A stretch of 23,976 bases of DNA from W2P13-069 sp963590525 (GCA_963590525.1 CAVAPV010000036.1:1-23976); one strand, 5' to 3'; counted from the first letter of the stretch, positions 1 to 7,896 are shown. The notes: a model not told the origin generated them from the sequence alone. A program made the numbers and translations.

Positions 1-35
1 GTCTGTCAGCGCGTTCTCATCGGCAAGATGCCCAG

Positions 36-75
36 AGCAAAAAGAAGGCGCGCCCCGATGTGGGGACGCGCCTTT
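36..75 (-). terminator. Rho-independent terminator of pfp
   Basis: Read on the minus strand, AAGGCGCG pairs with CGCGCCTT (67-74 with 45-52). One mismatch and three further G-C pairs close a short loop. The stem is followed by TCTTTTTG (about 37-44). It lies 30 bases past the pfp stop codon, as expected for an intrinsic terminator. Confidence 0.85.
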
Positions 76-105
76 GGGTTGCATCAGCCAAGCAGCAAGC
101 GGTGG

Positions 106-1314
106 CTAGCGCTGGTTAAAGGGGACGATAGTCGCCGGACGGCCGTTTTCGTAGACGAGCTTGGGCTCGCCTTCCAAAAGCGGGGCAAAGTACTTCTTGG
201 CCTCATCTGCGATGCCGGCGTAATCAGGCAAGATCCACTCTTTGGGGAACTGCTTGACGTAGTTGGCAAACTCGCTGGCAGGGCCCGCAAAAAACTGGGC
301 GTTGTAGGGCGCATCGAGGTTGGCTCGGGGCTTAATGCCCACGACGCTGCTGGTAAACTTGCCGTCCGCGCTGCGCATATGGGCGCTTTGACCCAGCTCG
401 AAGGCCTCGGTCACGTCCACCAGGCTTTGCGCAAAGTTGCTGGAACGGGCAGCGCGGCTCAAGTCCTGCACCACGCCGCGCGGCGCGATACCCGCATCCA
501 CGATCATCTGCTTGAGCTGCAAGCCGGCACCGCCCAAGATGGCATGGGCAAAGCCGTCGTTGGCGCTGTCGCCGGCGCTGATGTAGGTGCCGTCTGCATA
601 GCGGCCACCCTCGCTTACCACGATGTAGCACTCGTTTTTCTCGTCCATGCAGCGCTTGACCTGCGCCAAGAAGGCCTCCTTGTCAAAGGGCTGCTCGGGC
701 AGCACCAGCAAGTCAACGTCTCCGCTCATGCAGCAGCTGGCAGCCAGCCAACCGGCGTCGCGACCCATGGTCTCAAGCACAAAGACCTCCGGGCGCGTGT
801 AGGCAGCGTAGTCCAGATAGGTTGCGTGGGTGATCTCTACCGCGACCTTTGCGGCGCTTGCAAAACCGGGGCAGTGGTCCACGGGCACGAGGTCGTTGTC
901 CACGGTTTTGGGAATGCCGATAAAGCGCTTGTTGATGCCGTTGGCAGCAGCCCAAGAGCTCAGCGCGTCGACGGTGTCCATGGAGTCGTTGCCGCCGATG
1001 TAGAACATGCACTCGATGTCATGGGCATCCATGACCTCTACCAGGCGCTCGTAGTCTTGCGTCTTCTCGCGCGAGAGCTTGTAGCGGCAAGTACCCAAGG
1101 CGCTTGACGGGGTCTGCTTGAGGATCTCGATCTCACGGCCGGAAAGATCGGTCAAGTCGTAGAGCTTATCGGCCAAGACGCCCTCGATGCCGTGGATACC
1201 GCCAAAGACGCGATCGTAGTAGGGGTTGAGCTGGTTGGCGCGAATCACACCAGCCAGGCTTGCATTGATGACGGCGGTGGGGCCGCCGGACTGGGCAACG
1301 AGGCAGTTAGCCAT
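106..1314 (-). CDS. pfp: 6-phosphofructokinase, PPi-dependent type
   Basis: A 402-aa cytoplasmic glycolytic enzyme that phosphorylates fructose 6-phosphate to the 1,6-bisphosphate. The N-terminal loop SGGPTAVIN (residues 9-17), GGNDS (107-111), PKTVDND (135-141) and a later MGRDAGW motif identify the PFK family. ATP enzymes such as E. coli PfkA have Gly in GGDGS and Gly before the TIDND motif. Here these positions are Asp110 and Lys136, the pattern tied to pyrophosphate use and a reversible reaction. The start is ATG 1314, with AAGGAGA just upstream and a normal N-terminus. The reading frame stays open to 1683, but that extension is low-complexity and overlaps crcB, so it is rejected. The gene follows crcB by 175 bp and ends at its own terminator. 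The PPi assignment rests on two residues and is inference; the family is certain. Confidence 0.93.
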   Translation of the reverse strand: MANCLVAQSGGPTAVINASLAGVIRANQLNPYYDRVFGGIHGIEGVLADKLYDLTDLSGREIEILKQTPSSALGTCRYKLSREKTQDYERLVEVMDAHDIECMFYIGGNDSMDTVDALSSWAAANGINKRFIGIPKTVDNDLVPVDHCPGFASAAKVAVEITHATYLDYAAYTRPEVFVLETMGRDAGWLAASCCMSGDVDLLVLPEQPFDKEAFLAQVKRCMDEKNECYIVVSEGGRYADGTYISAGDSANDGFAHAILGGAGLQLKQMIVDAGIAPRGVVQDLSRAARSSNFAQSLVDVTEAFELGQSAHMRSADGKFTSSVVGIKPRANLDAPYNAQFFAGPASEFANYVKQFPKEWILPDYAGIADEAKKYFAPLLEGEPKLVYENGRPATIVPFNQR

Positions 1315-1489
1315 GAGGTCTCCTTGGTTCTTGGTGACAGATTTGGTTATTGTCCCACATTTGCGCGTGCTTCTTGCATGCGTCTGGCGTCGCTGCAGTG
1401 CAAAGGCGATGAGGCATCGGCAACGATGCCCAGAAGCGCTGCAGCCAAAGAAGGCATAGGCGAGCGCGCAAGCCGCTGCAAGACTTTGC

Positions 1490-1933
1490 CTAGGCAAGTC
1501 CCTTGGCGGCAGCCACACCCAAAGCCACGCCGGCAAGGCACAAGGCAAGCGTGACGGCAACGTAGACGGCGGCAAGGCCCATATCCCCCGCAACCCAAAG
1601 CTTGTAGGCGTCAAGGCCAAAGGTGGAAAACGTGGTAAAGCCACCCAAGCAGCCTGTCGTGGCAAAGACGAGCAGCTGGGCATGATCGGGAAAACGCTGC
1701 GGCAGCCAATAAGCCAAAAAGCCCATCAGCAAACAGCCGATAAGGTTGACGGCAAAGGTCCCCACAGGAAACCTAACCGCCTGCTGGCCAGCTGCGGCAT
1801 AGCTGATGCTCGTGCAAAGCTGCGTCACCAAGTAGCGGGCCGCAGCCCCGATAAAACCGCCGCAACCCACAACCAATGCGTGAATCCACACAGCAGACCA
1901 TCCCCCTCTCTCATGGTCAATCGAAACAGACAT
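1490..1933 (-). CDS. crcB: Fluoride exporter CrcB/Fluc
   Basis: A small integral membrane protein of the CrcB/Fluc family, which exports fluoride as an antiparallel dual-topology dimer. It has four hydrophobic segments and the family motifs GCGGFIGAAARY, GTFAVNLIGCLLMGF and TTGCLGGFTTFSTF; the last is the conserved region with pore-lining Phe/Thr residues. The start is uncertain. ATGs at 1957 and 1933 lack a Shine-Dalgarno sequence. A GTG at 1891 is preceded by the purine run GAGAGAGGGGG and would give 133 aa, closest to the usual family length. The gene lies 46 bp (22 bp from the earliest ATG) downstream of the RsmB-like gene and is probably co-transcribed with it. No fluoride riboswitch is apparent, and there is little room for one. 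Confidence 0.9.
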   Translation of the reverse strand: MSVSIDHERGGWSAVWIHALVVGCGGFIGAAARYLVTQLCTSISYAAAGQQAVRFPVGTFAVNLIGCLLMGFLAYWLPQRFPDHAQLLVFATTGCLGGFTTFSTFGLDAYKLWVAGDMGLAAVYVAVTLALCLAGVALGVAAAKGLA

Positions 1934-1979
1934 ACGCGCGCAGCAATGCAAACACATCGCATGTGAGCATGGGCAAGCT

Positions 1980-3284
1980 CTAGCGCACGCGCTTTAGGAT
2001 GACCGCAAAGTGGCCGTCGGGGCCGCCTTGGGCAGGCAGGCTTTGGAAGAAGCCGGCATCGGTCACGCAGTCGTCAAAGACCTCAAAGGCCGGCGCGCAC
2101 TCGATGATCTCGAAACCCTCCCCTTGCGCGCTTTTGAGAAACGATGCCACGACCTCGTCGTTTTCACGTCTCAAGATAGAGCAGGTGGCATAGACCATCA
2201 CGCCGCCGCAAGTCACAAAGCCCGCCGCAGACTTGAGCATCGCCAACTGTATTGCCGCAAGCGCGCTCACGTCCTTCTTCTTGAGGCTCCATCTGATCTC
2301 TGGATGGCGGCGCAGGGTTCCCGTGCCGCTGCAGGGAGCGTCGATGAGGATCGCGTCAAAGCTAGACGGCAAACCCTCTATGCTGGCAAGGTCTGTGGCG
2401 TCTCCAACATGCGCGTAAACCGATGGGATGTGCTGTGCGCTCATGCGCTCTTTGAGCAGCTGCGCCTTGAAGGCATGGACGTCCACCGTGTGGATGATGG
2501 CAGGCTGGCGATACCACGCATGAGCGTTGCGTTGCATGAGCATGGTCTTGGTGCCGCGACCCGCGCCGATCTCGAGCACGGTGCCGTCAACGGGAACCAT
2601 GCTCGCCACCTGCTGGGAGGCAAGGTCGGCCGCAAAGCGCTCGCCGGGCAGATAGGGATTGTCGACCATATAGGTGGGTGCGGGCTTCAAGAACGCCTCG
2701 AGCATATCTTGGGTTGCCTGGATGCCGTACTGCATGAGCAGCGCATCGCAAAACCAACGCTGAACAGCGTAGTAGCGCGCAAAGGCCGTATGCTCGGTGT
2801 CTTTATCGCCCCAAGGAAACGCCTTTGCATCGGCAGCCATCTTGCGCAGCACCGCGTTGGCAAGACCGGCAGCCTTAGGGGCAACAAAGCGCACCATCTC
2901 TACGCCTTGGTCGACAACGACGTGGTCGGGCTTTTGCAGATAGACAAGCTCGTAGGCGCTGATGCGCAAGGCGTCGCGCACGTTGTCCTTGATGTCTTTG
3001 GGGCTGTTGAGGTTGCGGTTGACAAGCTCGTCGAGCGTGCCCGCACACATAACCACGCCAAAGACAAGTACCTGCATGTAGTCAAAGTCCTCTTGGGAAT
3101 GCTGCCATCCGCTGCGGCGCGCATCGATGAGCTCGCGAGCATAGGCATCGCGCTCGCGCACCTCGCGCACAAGCTGGACTGCCGCCTGGCGCGCCGGTGT
3201 GAGCTTACCGGACGCAGGCTTGCCGCTAGCTGCGGCAGGCTTGCGGCGCTTGTTGCGTTTTGCGGGGTTGTTGCTTTGGGACAT
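1980..3284 (-). CDS. rsmB: RsmB-like 16S rRNA (cytosine-C5) methyltransferase
   Basis: A 434-aa SAM-dependent RNA m5C methyltransferase of the RsmB/Sun/NOL1 family. RsmB itself modifies C967 of 16S rRNA. After a basic N-terminal tail (1-30) comes a NusB-like helical domain (about 30-165), then the methyltransferase domain. That domain has motif I EIGAGRGTKT (238-247), motif IV DAPCSGTGTLRRHPEIRW (315-332) and motif VI VYATCSI with the catalytic Cys368. The presence of both motif IV and VI cysteines, together with the NusB-like domain, favours RsmB over RsmF or other members. ATG 3284 is preceded by AAAGGAAAA. The gene sits in the def-fmt-rsmB order common to many bacteria, 84 bp after fmt. 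Confidence 0.92.
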   Translation of the reverse strand: MSQSNNPAKRNKRRKPAAASGKPASGKLTPARQAAVQLVREVRERDAYARELIDARRSGWQHSQEDFDYMQVLVFGVVMCAGTLDELVNRNLNSPKDIKDNVRDALRISAYELVYLQKPDHVVVDQGVEMVRFVAPKAAGLANAVLRKMAADAKAFPWGDKDTEHTAFARYYAVQRWFCDALLMQYGIQATQDMLEAFLKPAPTYMVDNPYLPGERFAADLASQQVASMVPVDGTVLEIGAGRGTKTMLMQRNAHAWYRQPAIIHTVDVHAFKAQLLKERMSAQHIPSVYAHVGDATDLASIEGLPSSFDAILIDAPCSGTGTLRRHPEIRWSLKKKDVSALAAIQLAMLKSAAGFVTCGGVMVYATCSILRRENDEVVASFLKSAQGEGFEIIECAPAFEVFDDCVTDAGFFQSLPAQGGPDGHFAVILKRVR

Positions 3285-3312
3285 GCGTTTTCCTTTGAGG
3301 GGTTATCGGCTG

Positions 3313-3338
3313 CATCGCGCATCCTTGTAAGCGCGATG
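3313..3338 (-). repeat. Intercistronic hairpin between fmt and rsmB
   Basis: CATCGCGC (3313-3320) and GCGCGATG (3331-3338) form a perfect 8-bp stem with a 10-nt loop in the 84-bp gap between fmt and the RsmB-like gene. No T-run follows on the minus strand, so it does not look like a full terminator. It may act in mRNA processing or partial attenuation. Confidence 0.5.
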
Positions 3339-3368
3339 GTGCGAAAGCGAGATATGAAGCCGGGGCTG

Positions 3369-4289
3369 CTAGAGCGCCTGCCACACAGGTTGGGCTTGTC
3401 TTAGGCCGTTGATCCATCCAGTGACGGGCATTTCCTTTTTGCCCTGCGGCTTGACGATGTCAAGCTCCAAGGCGCCATCGGCAAAACCCAAGGCCATGCG
3501 CTTCTTTTGGAGCAGCACCTCACCTTGGCCAAGGGCATCTGCCGCGAGGTGGGCGCAAACGACCTGCACCTCTTTGCCGCAGACAACGCAACGCGCAGGG
3601 GCACGGTGGTTGGAGGCCATGATGCGGCGCAGGGCAGCATCGCAGGTTTGGTCTGGGGCAAGCAAGACCTCTTCTTTTGAGATCTTGGCGGCGTAGGTGA
3701 CAAGGGACTCGTCTTGGGCAAGCCACTGGGCGTTGCCGGCTTCTTCTGCTGCAAGCGCCTCGACCATGCCTTGAGCACCGATACGGGCCAGCTCGCAGGT
3801 GAGCTCGTCGGTGGTCTTGCCGGCAACAGGCACGCTGCCTGCCGTGATGTAGTCTCCTGCGTCAAGGGCAAGCTCGACCTTCATAGAGCAAACGCCTGCG
3901 TACTCGTCGCCTTCCAAGATGGCGCGTTGGATGGGAGCGGCACCGCGCCAACGCGGCAAAAGCGATGCATGCACGTTGTAAGTGCCCAAGCGGGCAACAT
4001 CGAGCACAGGCTGCGGCAAGAGCATACCGTAGGCGGCCACGACCACGGCGTCGGGCTCAAAGGAGGCGAGCTGCTGCACAGCTGCGTCGTCTTTGAAGGT
4101 TGCCGGGGTAAACACCGGGATGCCGAGCTCTAGCGCCGCCTGCTTGACCTCGCTGGGATGCAGCTCCTTGCCGCGGCCAGAGGCAGCGTCTGCGCGCGTG
4201 TAGACGGCGACGACGTCGTGTCCTGCGTCGACAAGCGCTTGCAGCGTGCAGACGGCGTAGGCAGGGGTGCCCATGAAGACGATGCGCAT
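3369..4289 (-). CDS. fmt: Methionyl-tRNA formyltransferase
   Basis: A 306-aa cytoplasmic enzyme that transfers a formyl group from 10-formyl-THF to initiator Met-tRNA. The N-terminus RIVFMGTPAYAV is typical of Fmt. The catalytic block NVHASLLPRWRGAAPIQRAI holds the Asn and His of the active site, and LALDAGDYI supplies the conserved Asp. A C-terminal OB-fold-like region follows. ATG 4289 starts one base after the def stop codon, with GGGAGG inside the def 3' end as ribosome binding site, so translation is coupled to def. The frame is open back to 4385, but that extension overlaps def and looks non-coding. Length is normal for the family. Confidence 0.96.
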   Translation of the reverse strand: MRIVFMGTPAYAVCTLQALVDAGHDVVAVYTRADAASGRGKELHPSEVKQAALELGIPVFTPATFKDDAAVQQLASFEPDAVVVAAYGMLLPQPVLDVARLGTYNVHASLLPRWRGAAPIQRAILEGDEYAGVCSMKVELALDAGDYITAGSVPVAGKTTDELTCELARIGAQGMVEALAAEEAGNAQWLAQDESLVTYAAKISKEEVLLAPDQTCDAALRRIMASNHRAPARCVVCGKEVQVVCAHLAADALGQGEVLLQKKRMALGFADGALELDIVKPQGKKEMPVTGWINGLRQAQPVWQAL

Positions 4290-4290
4290 C

Positions 4291-4833
4291 CTAGCAAACC
4301 TCCCCCGGGCGGGCGCCGCGGTTGCGTGCGTCGTCGTACTCTTTGAGCGCTTGCAAGCGCGCAAGCGGTGGCAGGCGATCAACAAAGGTCACGCCGTCGA
4401 GATGGTCGAGCTCATGCTGCATGCAGCGGCCAAAGAGCCCGTCGCTCTTATAGCGCACAAGCTCGTAGTTCTCGTTGTAGCATTCGACTTCGACCCACTC
4501 CCAACGCTCGACATCGCCGCTGATGCCGGGAACAGACAGGCAGCCCTCGCTGTTGACGACCGTAGTGTCTGCATGGTCGACGATCTGCGGGTTGATCATG
4601 ACGATGGGGTTCTTCTTGAGAGGGCGCCCCTTGCTGTCTTCTTCTACCCAGTCGCAGTCGATGACCACAAAGCGCTTGAGCAGACCCACCTGCGGCGCGG
4701 CGATGCCCACGCCGTCGGTCATGTACATGAGCTTTGCCATGTCGCGGGCAATCTTCTTTATGGACTTGTCGCCGATCTCGACAGGCTCGCAGGTCTCGCG
4801 CAGCAGGGGATCGGGCAAGGTGATGATGTTCAT
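4291..4833 (-). CDS. def: Peptide deformylase
   Basis: A 180-aa Fe2+-dependent hydrolase that removes the N-formyl group from nascent proteins. All three family motifs are intact: GVGIAAPQVG (41-50), EGCLS (96-100, metal ligand Cys98) and HELDH (140-144, metal ligands His140 and His144 with catalytic Glu141). ATG 4833 has AGAGAGG about 8 nt upstream and matches the usual Def start; the longer open frame to 4995 is not typical coding sequence. It pairs functionally with fmt, which begins one base after it. Confidence 0.97.
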   Translation of the reverse strand: MNIITLPDPLLRETCEPVEIGDKSIKKIARDMAKLMYMTDGVGIAAPQVGLLKRFVVIDCDWVEEDSKGRPLKKNPIVMINPQIVDHADTTVVNSEGCLSVPGISGDVERWEWVEVECYNENYELVRYKSDGLFGRCMQHELDHLDGVTFVDRLPPLARLQALKEYDDARNRGARPGEVC

Positions 4834-4958
4834 CGGCAACCTCTCTTTGCGTTTGTCGCATTTGGTCACAAGTATAGCTAAAGGCAGGGCCGCCAAGCGC
4901 AAAAGAGGCGGCCGGCATTGCTGCCAGCCACCCCTAGAGAAAAGCGCCCGCAAACCAA

Positions 4959-4993
4959 GCCGCAAAGCTTTGAGCCTACATGGCTTTGCAGGC
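4959..4993 (-). terminator. Possible terminator or stem-loop after the FNT channel gene
   Basis: GCAAAGC (4962-4968) pairs with GCTTTGC (4983-4989). Three more base pairs follow beyond a one-base bulge. It lies just past the channel gene in the gap before def. The downstream minus-strand sequence has few T residues, so terminator function is uncertain. A second inverted repeat, GGCCGCC/GGCGGCC (4888-4913), lies in the same gap. Confidence 0.3.
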
Positions 4994-5007
4994 ATCTTGA
5001 GCGCCGC

Positions 5008-5850
5008 CTACTTGCGGTAGGCAAGCCAGTACAGGATGCCCACGAAGATCGCTCCGCCAACGATGTTTCCCAGCGTGGCAAAAGCGATGTTGTAAAAGCA
5101 GCCGGCAACAGGCAGCACGCCTACGCTGCCATAGCCCATCATGGACGCGACCGTGCCCATGGGCAGAAAGAACATGTTGGCAACGCAGTGCTCAAAACCC
5201 ATGCCCACAAAGGCGGTGACGGGAAACATGCAGGTCACGATTTTGTCGATGACGCTTTTGCCCGCAAAGCCCATCCACACGGCCAAGCAGACGAGGAAGT
5301 TGCACATGATGCCGCGGCAAAAGATCGCAAGCGGGCTTAGAGCCTCTTTGCCGCTGGCAACAGCCACCATCTGGTTGCCGATGGTGTTGTCTCCGGCCTT
5401 CATGGCCATGACCCCCGTGCCCACGATGACAAGCACCAGGACAAGGGAGCCAACCAGGTTGCCCAGATAGACGACGACCCAGTTCTTGGCAAGCTTGCCC
5501 CAGCTGATCTTTTTCTCCACAGCAGCGATGACCATGAGCGAGTTGCCGGTAAAAAGCTCTGCTCCGGCGATGACAACCATGATCAGGCCGATAGAAAACA
5601 TCGCCGCGCCAAAGACGCTCGAGACGGCAAAGCTCAGGGTTTGGTCGGCCTTGACGTAGGTCATGAACAGCGCGCCCGTTCCGATAAACAGACCCGCTGC
5701 GATGGCAAGCCACCACATGCGGCTGACAGACATAGACGCCTTGCCCATCCCGACGCTTTGCGCTTTGGCGACAATAGCCGCCCCGGCCAGATGATCCGGC
5801 TTTAGAGCCGCGATGTCTGCCTTGGTGATCTGATCGCTCACGTTGCTCAC
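5008..5850 (-). CDS. Formate/nitrite transporter (FNT) family channel
   Basis: A 280-aa inner-membrane protein with six hydrophobic segments, of the FocA/NirC/HSC family. These pentamers pass small monovalent anions. Family marks are AGAELFTGN (95-103), the GNLVGS turn, CRGIMCNFLVCLAVWM (178-193) and FEHCVANMFFLP with the conserved pore His221. A conserved Gly-rich TLGNIVGGAIFVG lies in the last helix. The substrate (formate, nitrite or hydrosulfide) cannot be fixed from sequence; proximity to selD may hint at formate. The start is GTG 5850 or GTG 5841. AAAGGA lies only one base from the first and 10 bases from the second, so 5841 is a serious alternative. It follows the selD terminator and so probably has its own promoter in 5851-5918. 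Confidence 0.92.
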   Translation of the reverse strand: MSNVSDQITKADIAALKPDHLAGAAIVAKAQSVGMGKASMSVSRMWWLAIAAGLFIGTGALFMTYVKADQTLSFAVSSVFGAAMFSIGLIMVVIAGAELFTGNSLMVIAAVEKKISWGKLAKNWVVVYLGNLVGSLVLVLVIVGTGVMAMKAGDNTIGNQMVAVASGKEALSPLAIFCRGIMCNFLVCLAVWMGFAGKSVIDKIVTCMFPVTAFVGMGFEHCVANMFFLPMGTVASMMGYGSVGVLPVAGCFYNIAFATLGNIVGGAIFVGILYWLAYRK

Positions 5851-5918
5851 ATCCTTTGCCTAATTGCGCCGCATGCAACCATGTGCCTGCGACTGAGTGT
5901 TATCGGCAAAGATGATAG

Positions 5919-5968
5919 AGAAAACAAAGTTGCGCACCCGCCGCCAGGCTCTTGCAAAGCGGCGGGTG
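5919..5968 (-). terminator. Rho-independent terminator of selD
   Basis: CACCCGCCGC (5935-5944) and GCGGCGGGTG (5959-5968) form a perfect 10-bp GC-rich stem with a 14-nt loop. On the minus strand it is followed, after six bases, by TTTGTTTTC. It lies 42 bases after the selD stop and separates selD from the FNT gene. Confidence 0.75.
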
Positions 5969-6009
5969 TGGGCAGATTTGCGGCGAGATGCAACGCGCGT
6001 GCGTGTCAG

Positions 6010-7068
6010 CTATGCATCGGCAAAGCGAATAAGCCCGCTGCCCTTCTCAAAGCGGCCAATGCGCCAAGGTACTCGGCCACAGCGCTGCGCAAACTCGCGC
6101 TCGAAAACGGCTGCATCTTGGCTAGAGAGCGCCACGAGCATGCCGCCGCTGGTCTGCGGGTCGCACATGATGCCCATGCGGTTATCAAACTGCTCGTCAT
6201 CCAAGGTGCCTTGGCTGACAAAACCCTCTGCAAAGTCCATGATCGTAAAGGTGCGGCTGGGACGGCAGTACTCCAAGTTAAGCTCCCATGCCTTGTCAAA
6301 AAGCGGGATGGCGTCAAAGTCAAGCACAGCGTCAAGCCCGCTGTCTTCTACCATCTCATGCAGATGGCCGGCCAAGGCAAAGCCCGTGACATCGGTGGCG
6401 GCATGGACGTTTGCGGCAAGCATCGCTTCTGAAGCCGCGCGGTTGAGCTCGGACATGCTCTCTATGGCAGGGGCAAAGTCATCGGCCGTGCACTCCCCTA
6501 TCTTGTAGGCGGCGCTCAAAAGCCCCGTGCCGATGCGCTTGGTAAGGTAGAGCACGTCGCCGTCATGCGCACCAACGTTGCGCACCACGCGCGCCGGGTC
6601 TACAAGGCCAAAGACGCACAAGCCGTACTTGGGCTCGGGGTCGTCGATAGTATGCCCACCGCACACGGCAGCGCCGGCAGCGGCAACGGCATCGGCGCCG
6701 CCACGCAAGATGTCGCGCGCAACACCGGTACCCAAGGCACAGTCGAGCGCGAGCACGTTGAGCGCAACCGTGGGACGGCCGCCCATGGCATAGACGTCGC
6801 TTAACGCATTGGCAGCAGCCACACGCCCAAAATCGTACGGATCGTCAACCAAGGGCGTGAGAAAGTCGACTGTCATCACAGTGGCCAGATCGGGCGCCAC
6901 TTGGTAGATCGCCGCGTCATCGCTTGTCTCGAAACCCAGCAAGAGATTGGGGTCTGCCACAGCGTTTATAGAGGGAAGTATGTCTTTCAGGTCACCCGGA
7001 CCCCACTTGGCGGCTCAACCGCCCTTGCTTGTGAGCTTGGTGAGATAGACCTTCTCGGCATCTGTCAC
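6010..7068 (-). CDS. selD: Selenide, water dikinase SelD, itself a selenoprotein (in-frame UGA)
   Basis: SelD makes selenophosphate from selenide and ATP, the selenium donor for Sec-tRNA and 2-selenouridine. An ordinary ORF call would begin at GTG 6960 (ADPNLLLGFETSDDAA) and miss the active site. Upstream, in the same frame, a GTG at 7068 with AGGAGGG 6 nt before it opens TDAEKVYLTKLTSKGG, then UGA (7015-7017), then AAKWGPGDLKDIL, running without a break into the called ORF. This matches the SelD N-terminus: Sec18 stands where E. coli has catalytic Cys17, and Lys21 where E. coli has Lys20. The full product is 352 aa, the normal length. Other family blocks include the Asp-containing ETSDDAA, VMTVDFLTP, CGGHTI and TDVTGFALAGHL. 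A terminator follows. The upstream region is about 830 bases without another gene. The Sec reading is strong; the precise SECIS fold is not shown. Confidence 0.95.
7015..7017 (-). other. Selenocysteine UGA codon of selD
   Basis: This minus-strand TGA lies in the conserved catalytic position of SelD, within GG-Sec-AAK. The bases around it can form GGCGG/CCGCC with the UGA in the loop. Just downstream, GGTC-CGGGT-GACC can form a small stem with a G-rich loop, a candidate for the apical part of the bacterial SECIS element (about 6985-7000). The element was judged by eye only. Confidence 0.9.
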
Positions 7069-7179
7069 GGCAACCCTCCTCTCATCAGATGTGCCCCATC
7101 ACAGCAATTAACCTGCGACAAGGCAAACAAAAAACAGAGCTGATGATACCAATACCTGCCATGCGGCGATTCAAACGAT

Positions 7180-7438
7180 ACCGTTGCGCTTTGCAGGTTT
7201 GCGCAAGCAAAAGGGGCTGGATGCGTGAGAAGAGCTTGGAAAGAGAGAATGAGGCGGCGCGGGAATCGGATGGAGAGAGGAGTCCGATTCCCGCTGGAGG
7301 TGCCGCCTCGGAGTCGAGAGCGATGCGCGCTTGGAGGAGATACGCATCTTTGGAGAGAGGGAAGTTAGCTATCGTTAACTTCTGTGACCACTATAACCCA
7401 ATGAGTTAGCCTATGCAAACTTTTTTTGGAATTTTTTT
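7180..7438 (+). ncRNA. Candidate purine-rich structured RNA with several hairpins
   Basis: Four inverted repeats lie in a row: TTGCGC/GCGCAA (7184-7206); a compound hairpin with outer stem GAGGCGGC/GCCGCCTC (7251-7258, 7302-7309) and inner 11-bp stem CGGGAATCGGA/TCCGATTCCCG (7260-7270, 7283-7293); GATGCG/CGCATC (7322-7348); and GAAGTTA/TAACTTC (7361-7382). Loops and linkers repeatedly carry GGA or GGAGG (7272, 7279, 7296, 7333, 7352). Two T-runs of seven (about 7421-7427 and 7432-7438) suggest a plus-strand 3' end. No protein frame fits. It is not recognisably tRNA, tmRNA, SRP RNA, RNase P RNA or a riboswitch I know. Exposed GGA motifs recall CsrA-binding sRNAs, but that is only an analogy. 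Strand and ends are estimates. Confidence 0.5.
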
Positions 7439-7733
7439 CAGATTCCCCGCTGGGTTGGTGGGTTTATCACTTGCCGCAACAAGAAAAGACAACCCTTGCA
7501 GGGGCAGGTTAGACGCATAAAAACCCAGATGATAGGGGCAGTTTGCAATCAGGGGCCGCTGTCAAAAAATCTTTGGATGCCGGCTTTTGCCACAACAGCG
7601 ACCCCAGGGCAAAAGACATGCGACAACCGCATAGATTCCAGATAAAGAGTTTGCGTATGGCAACTTGCGTCTTGGTGCAGGCAGAGGCAAAAGTTAGCTG
7701 CGGCAAGCGCAAAAGCTAGCGTAGGCAAACTTC

Positions 7734-7770
7734 AATAGTTACCTGCCTGCAACTATTTGCACGATGCAAA
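7734..7770. promoter_or_regulatory. Paired inverted repeats upstream of the metal-ATPase operon
   Basis: AATAGTT (7734-7740) and AACTATT (7751-7757) form a perfect 7-bp inverted repeat with a 10-bp spacer. It runs directly into TTTGCA-CGA-TGCAAA (7756-7770). They lie about 60-100 bp before the candidate -10 element of the plus-strand operon, so they could be operator sites or leader structure. The rest of 7439-7830 shows no supported gene. Confidence 0.35.
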
Positions 7771-7831
7771 AGTGCAGCTAGCAGGCTGTTTTTCATCAGA
7801 AATTCATCGTCTCATGAGCGCAGTTGGACCC

Positions 7832-7837
7832 TATACT
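7832..7837 (+). promoter_or_regulatory. Candidate -10 element of the P-type ATPase operon
   Basis: TATACT matches TATAAT at five of six positions and lies 59 bases before the first start codon of the operon. No good -35 hexamer is visible at 16-18 bases, so activation or an alternative sigma factor is possible. The leader after it has a small GAAAC-GACA-GTTTC hairpin (7847-7860). Confidence 0.45.
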
Positions 7838-7896
7838 ACAGGCAAGGAAACGACAGTTTCGCACCATCGGCAAACCCCTTACTGAAAGGAACCATC

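Noticed and set aside
28..1107. 359-codon plus-strand open frame opposite pfp
   Set aside because: Antisense shadow; it begins inside the pfp terminator region.
1315..1683. N-terminal extension of pfp
   Set aside because: It overlaps crcB, is low-complexity, and a good ribosome site lies at 1314.
1934..1980. Fluoride riboswitch upstream of crcB
   Set aside because: Only 22-46 bases separate crcB from the previous gene and no matching motif is seen.
2010..3404. 464-codon plus-strand open frame opposite the RsmB-like gene
   Set aside because: Antisense shadow in GC-rich DNA; the minus-strand gene has all methyltransferase motifs.
7160..7310. selC (tRNA-Sec) near selD
   Set aside because: The hairpins lack a T-arm GTTCRA sequence, a proper TCA anticodon stem and a matching acceptor stem.
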